A model generated the notes under the pieces. The model was not told the origin of the DNA and searched no databases. It worked only from the letters and a program-made list of their open reading frames with translations. From contig JASGCR010000034.1 in assembly GCA_030054015.1 (NCBI GenBank), positions 1 through 5,655 on the forward strand: a DNA stretch of 5,655 nucleotides. The letters are read 5' to 3'. The translations under genes and the position numbers were made by a program. Below are positions 5,453-5,655 of this stretch, piece after piece. The stretch's first letter is position 1. Each line of letters opens with the position of its first letter. Source of the stretch: Candidatus Symbiobacter sp. Lineage in GTDB: Bacteria; Pseudomonadota; Alphaproteobacteria; Elsterales; Elsteraceae.

Positions 5453-5596
5453 GAGCGTCATTACCCGCAGATTTTTGCCGCGCAGCGGCATAAATCTGTC
5501 GGGTAATCCCCCAGGAGTATTGTTCCTTAAAACTCCTGGGGGATTACCCAACTCGCAATATCCGTTGCACGGATATTGCGGTGGGTAATGACGCTC
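5453..5596. repeat. 144-nt composite palindrome able to fold as a three-armed cloverleaf
   Basis: The outer stem is a perfect 14-bp inverted repeat, GAGCGTCATTACCC (5453-5466) with GGGTAATGACGCTC (5583-5596). Inside are three consecutive hairpins. Arm 1 is 5468-5481 with 5485-5498 (14 bp, one T:T mismatch, GCA loop). Arm 2 is 5501-5518 with 5532-5549 (18 bp perfect, 13-nt loop). Arm 3 is 5554-5565 with 5569-5580 (12 bp perfect, TGC loop). Only 1, 2, 4 and 2 unpaired bases remain at the junction. The clamp ATTACCC/GGGTAAT recurs four times (5460, 5501, 5543, 5583), so alternative pairings exist. Both strands can fold equally; no ORF in it is credible. Confidence 0.8.
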
Positions 5597-5655
5597 CCTT
5601 TTTGACAACATTAATCCTGCGGGTAATGACGCTCCCTTTTTGACAACATTAATCC
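5583..5655. repeat. 38-bp tandem repeat running off the window end
   Basis: A 35-bp sequence beginning GGGTAATGACGCTCCC and ending CATTAATCC occurs at 5583-5617 and again, identically, at 5621-5655, separated by TGC, which gives a 38-bp period. The second copy ends exactly at the last base, so the full copy number is unknown. Each copy starts with the right arm of the outer stem of the 5453-5596 palindrome. TTGACA (5602-5607) within it resembles a -35 box, but no good -10 follows at 16-18 bp. Confidence 0.85.

Noticed and set aside
5453..5596. Cloverleaf read as a tRNA or tmRNA
   Set aside because: The arms are 12-18 bp with 3- or 13-nt loops, there is no T-arm GTTC consensus, no anticodon loop and no CCA-like end. 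It does not fit any tRNA geometry.
5420..5611. Minus-strand open frame of 63 codons across the palindromes
   Set aside because: It is produced by the inverted repeats themselves, has no RBS and shows no protein-like composition.
5583..5655. Repeat pair read as the start of a CRISPR array
   Set aside because: The copies are separated by only 3 bp, so there are no spacers, and no cas gene is present. It is a plain tandem repeat.

Overview
The window looks like a piece of an alphaproteobacterial chromosome of moderate to high GC. The basis is a COQ7-type (di-iron) ubiquinone hydroxylase directly behind a short DsbB, an Ugd of the GGSCFPKD type, an AlgC-like phosphohexomutase and a Nit-type amidohydrolase with the RRRIPSLQHDR tail. 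No rRNA, tRNA or other strong taxonomic marker is present, so the class assignment is an inference of moderate confidence and no genus is proposed.

Layout. Positions 1-269 hold no gene. They contain a stack of palindromes (1-31, 34-91, 93-131, 134-157) followed by two tandem copies of a roughly 45-bp G-run repeat (151-240). Then, on the plus strand, come UDP-glucose 6-dehydrogenase (270-1598) and an AlgC/ManB-type phosphomannomutase/phosphoglucomutase (1660-3069), separated by 61 bp that contain a small 9-bp tandem repeat. The next gap (3070-3295) carries a large imperfect palindrome (3091-3206) made of two inverted copies of the same G-run repeat family. Then follow dsbB (3296-3823) and coq7 (3820-4398), which overlap by ATGA. 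A convergent Nit-family carbon-nitrogen hydrolase lies on the minus strand (5319-4423), with a clear RBS and a sigma-70-like promoter. The last ~250 bp (5405-5655) are gene-free and hold a small inverted repeat, a 144-nt composite palindrome that can close as a three-armed cloverleaf, and a 38-bp tandem repeat that runs off the window end.

How the genes fit together. The phosphohexomutase and Ugd sit on one pathway: hexose-6-P to hexose-1-P, then, after a uridylyltransferase not present here, UDP-glucose to UDP-glucuronate. These are precursors for capsule, exopolysaccharide or LPS. DsbB oxidises the periplasmic disulfide donor DsbA and passes the electrons to ubiquinone; COQ7 performs a late step in making ubiquinone, so the overlapping pair couples a quinone user to a quinone maker. 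The nitrilase homologue appears to be a separately transcribed metabolite-repair or amide-hydrolysis enzyme.

The five protein genes are ordinary core metabolism. The unusual content is in the non-coding DNA: at least two unrelated families of extragenic palindromic repeats, and a set of hairpins that share one 7-bp clamp but have different inner stems. I did not find an undescribed protein system.
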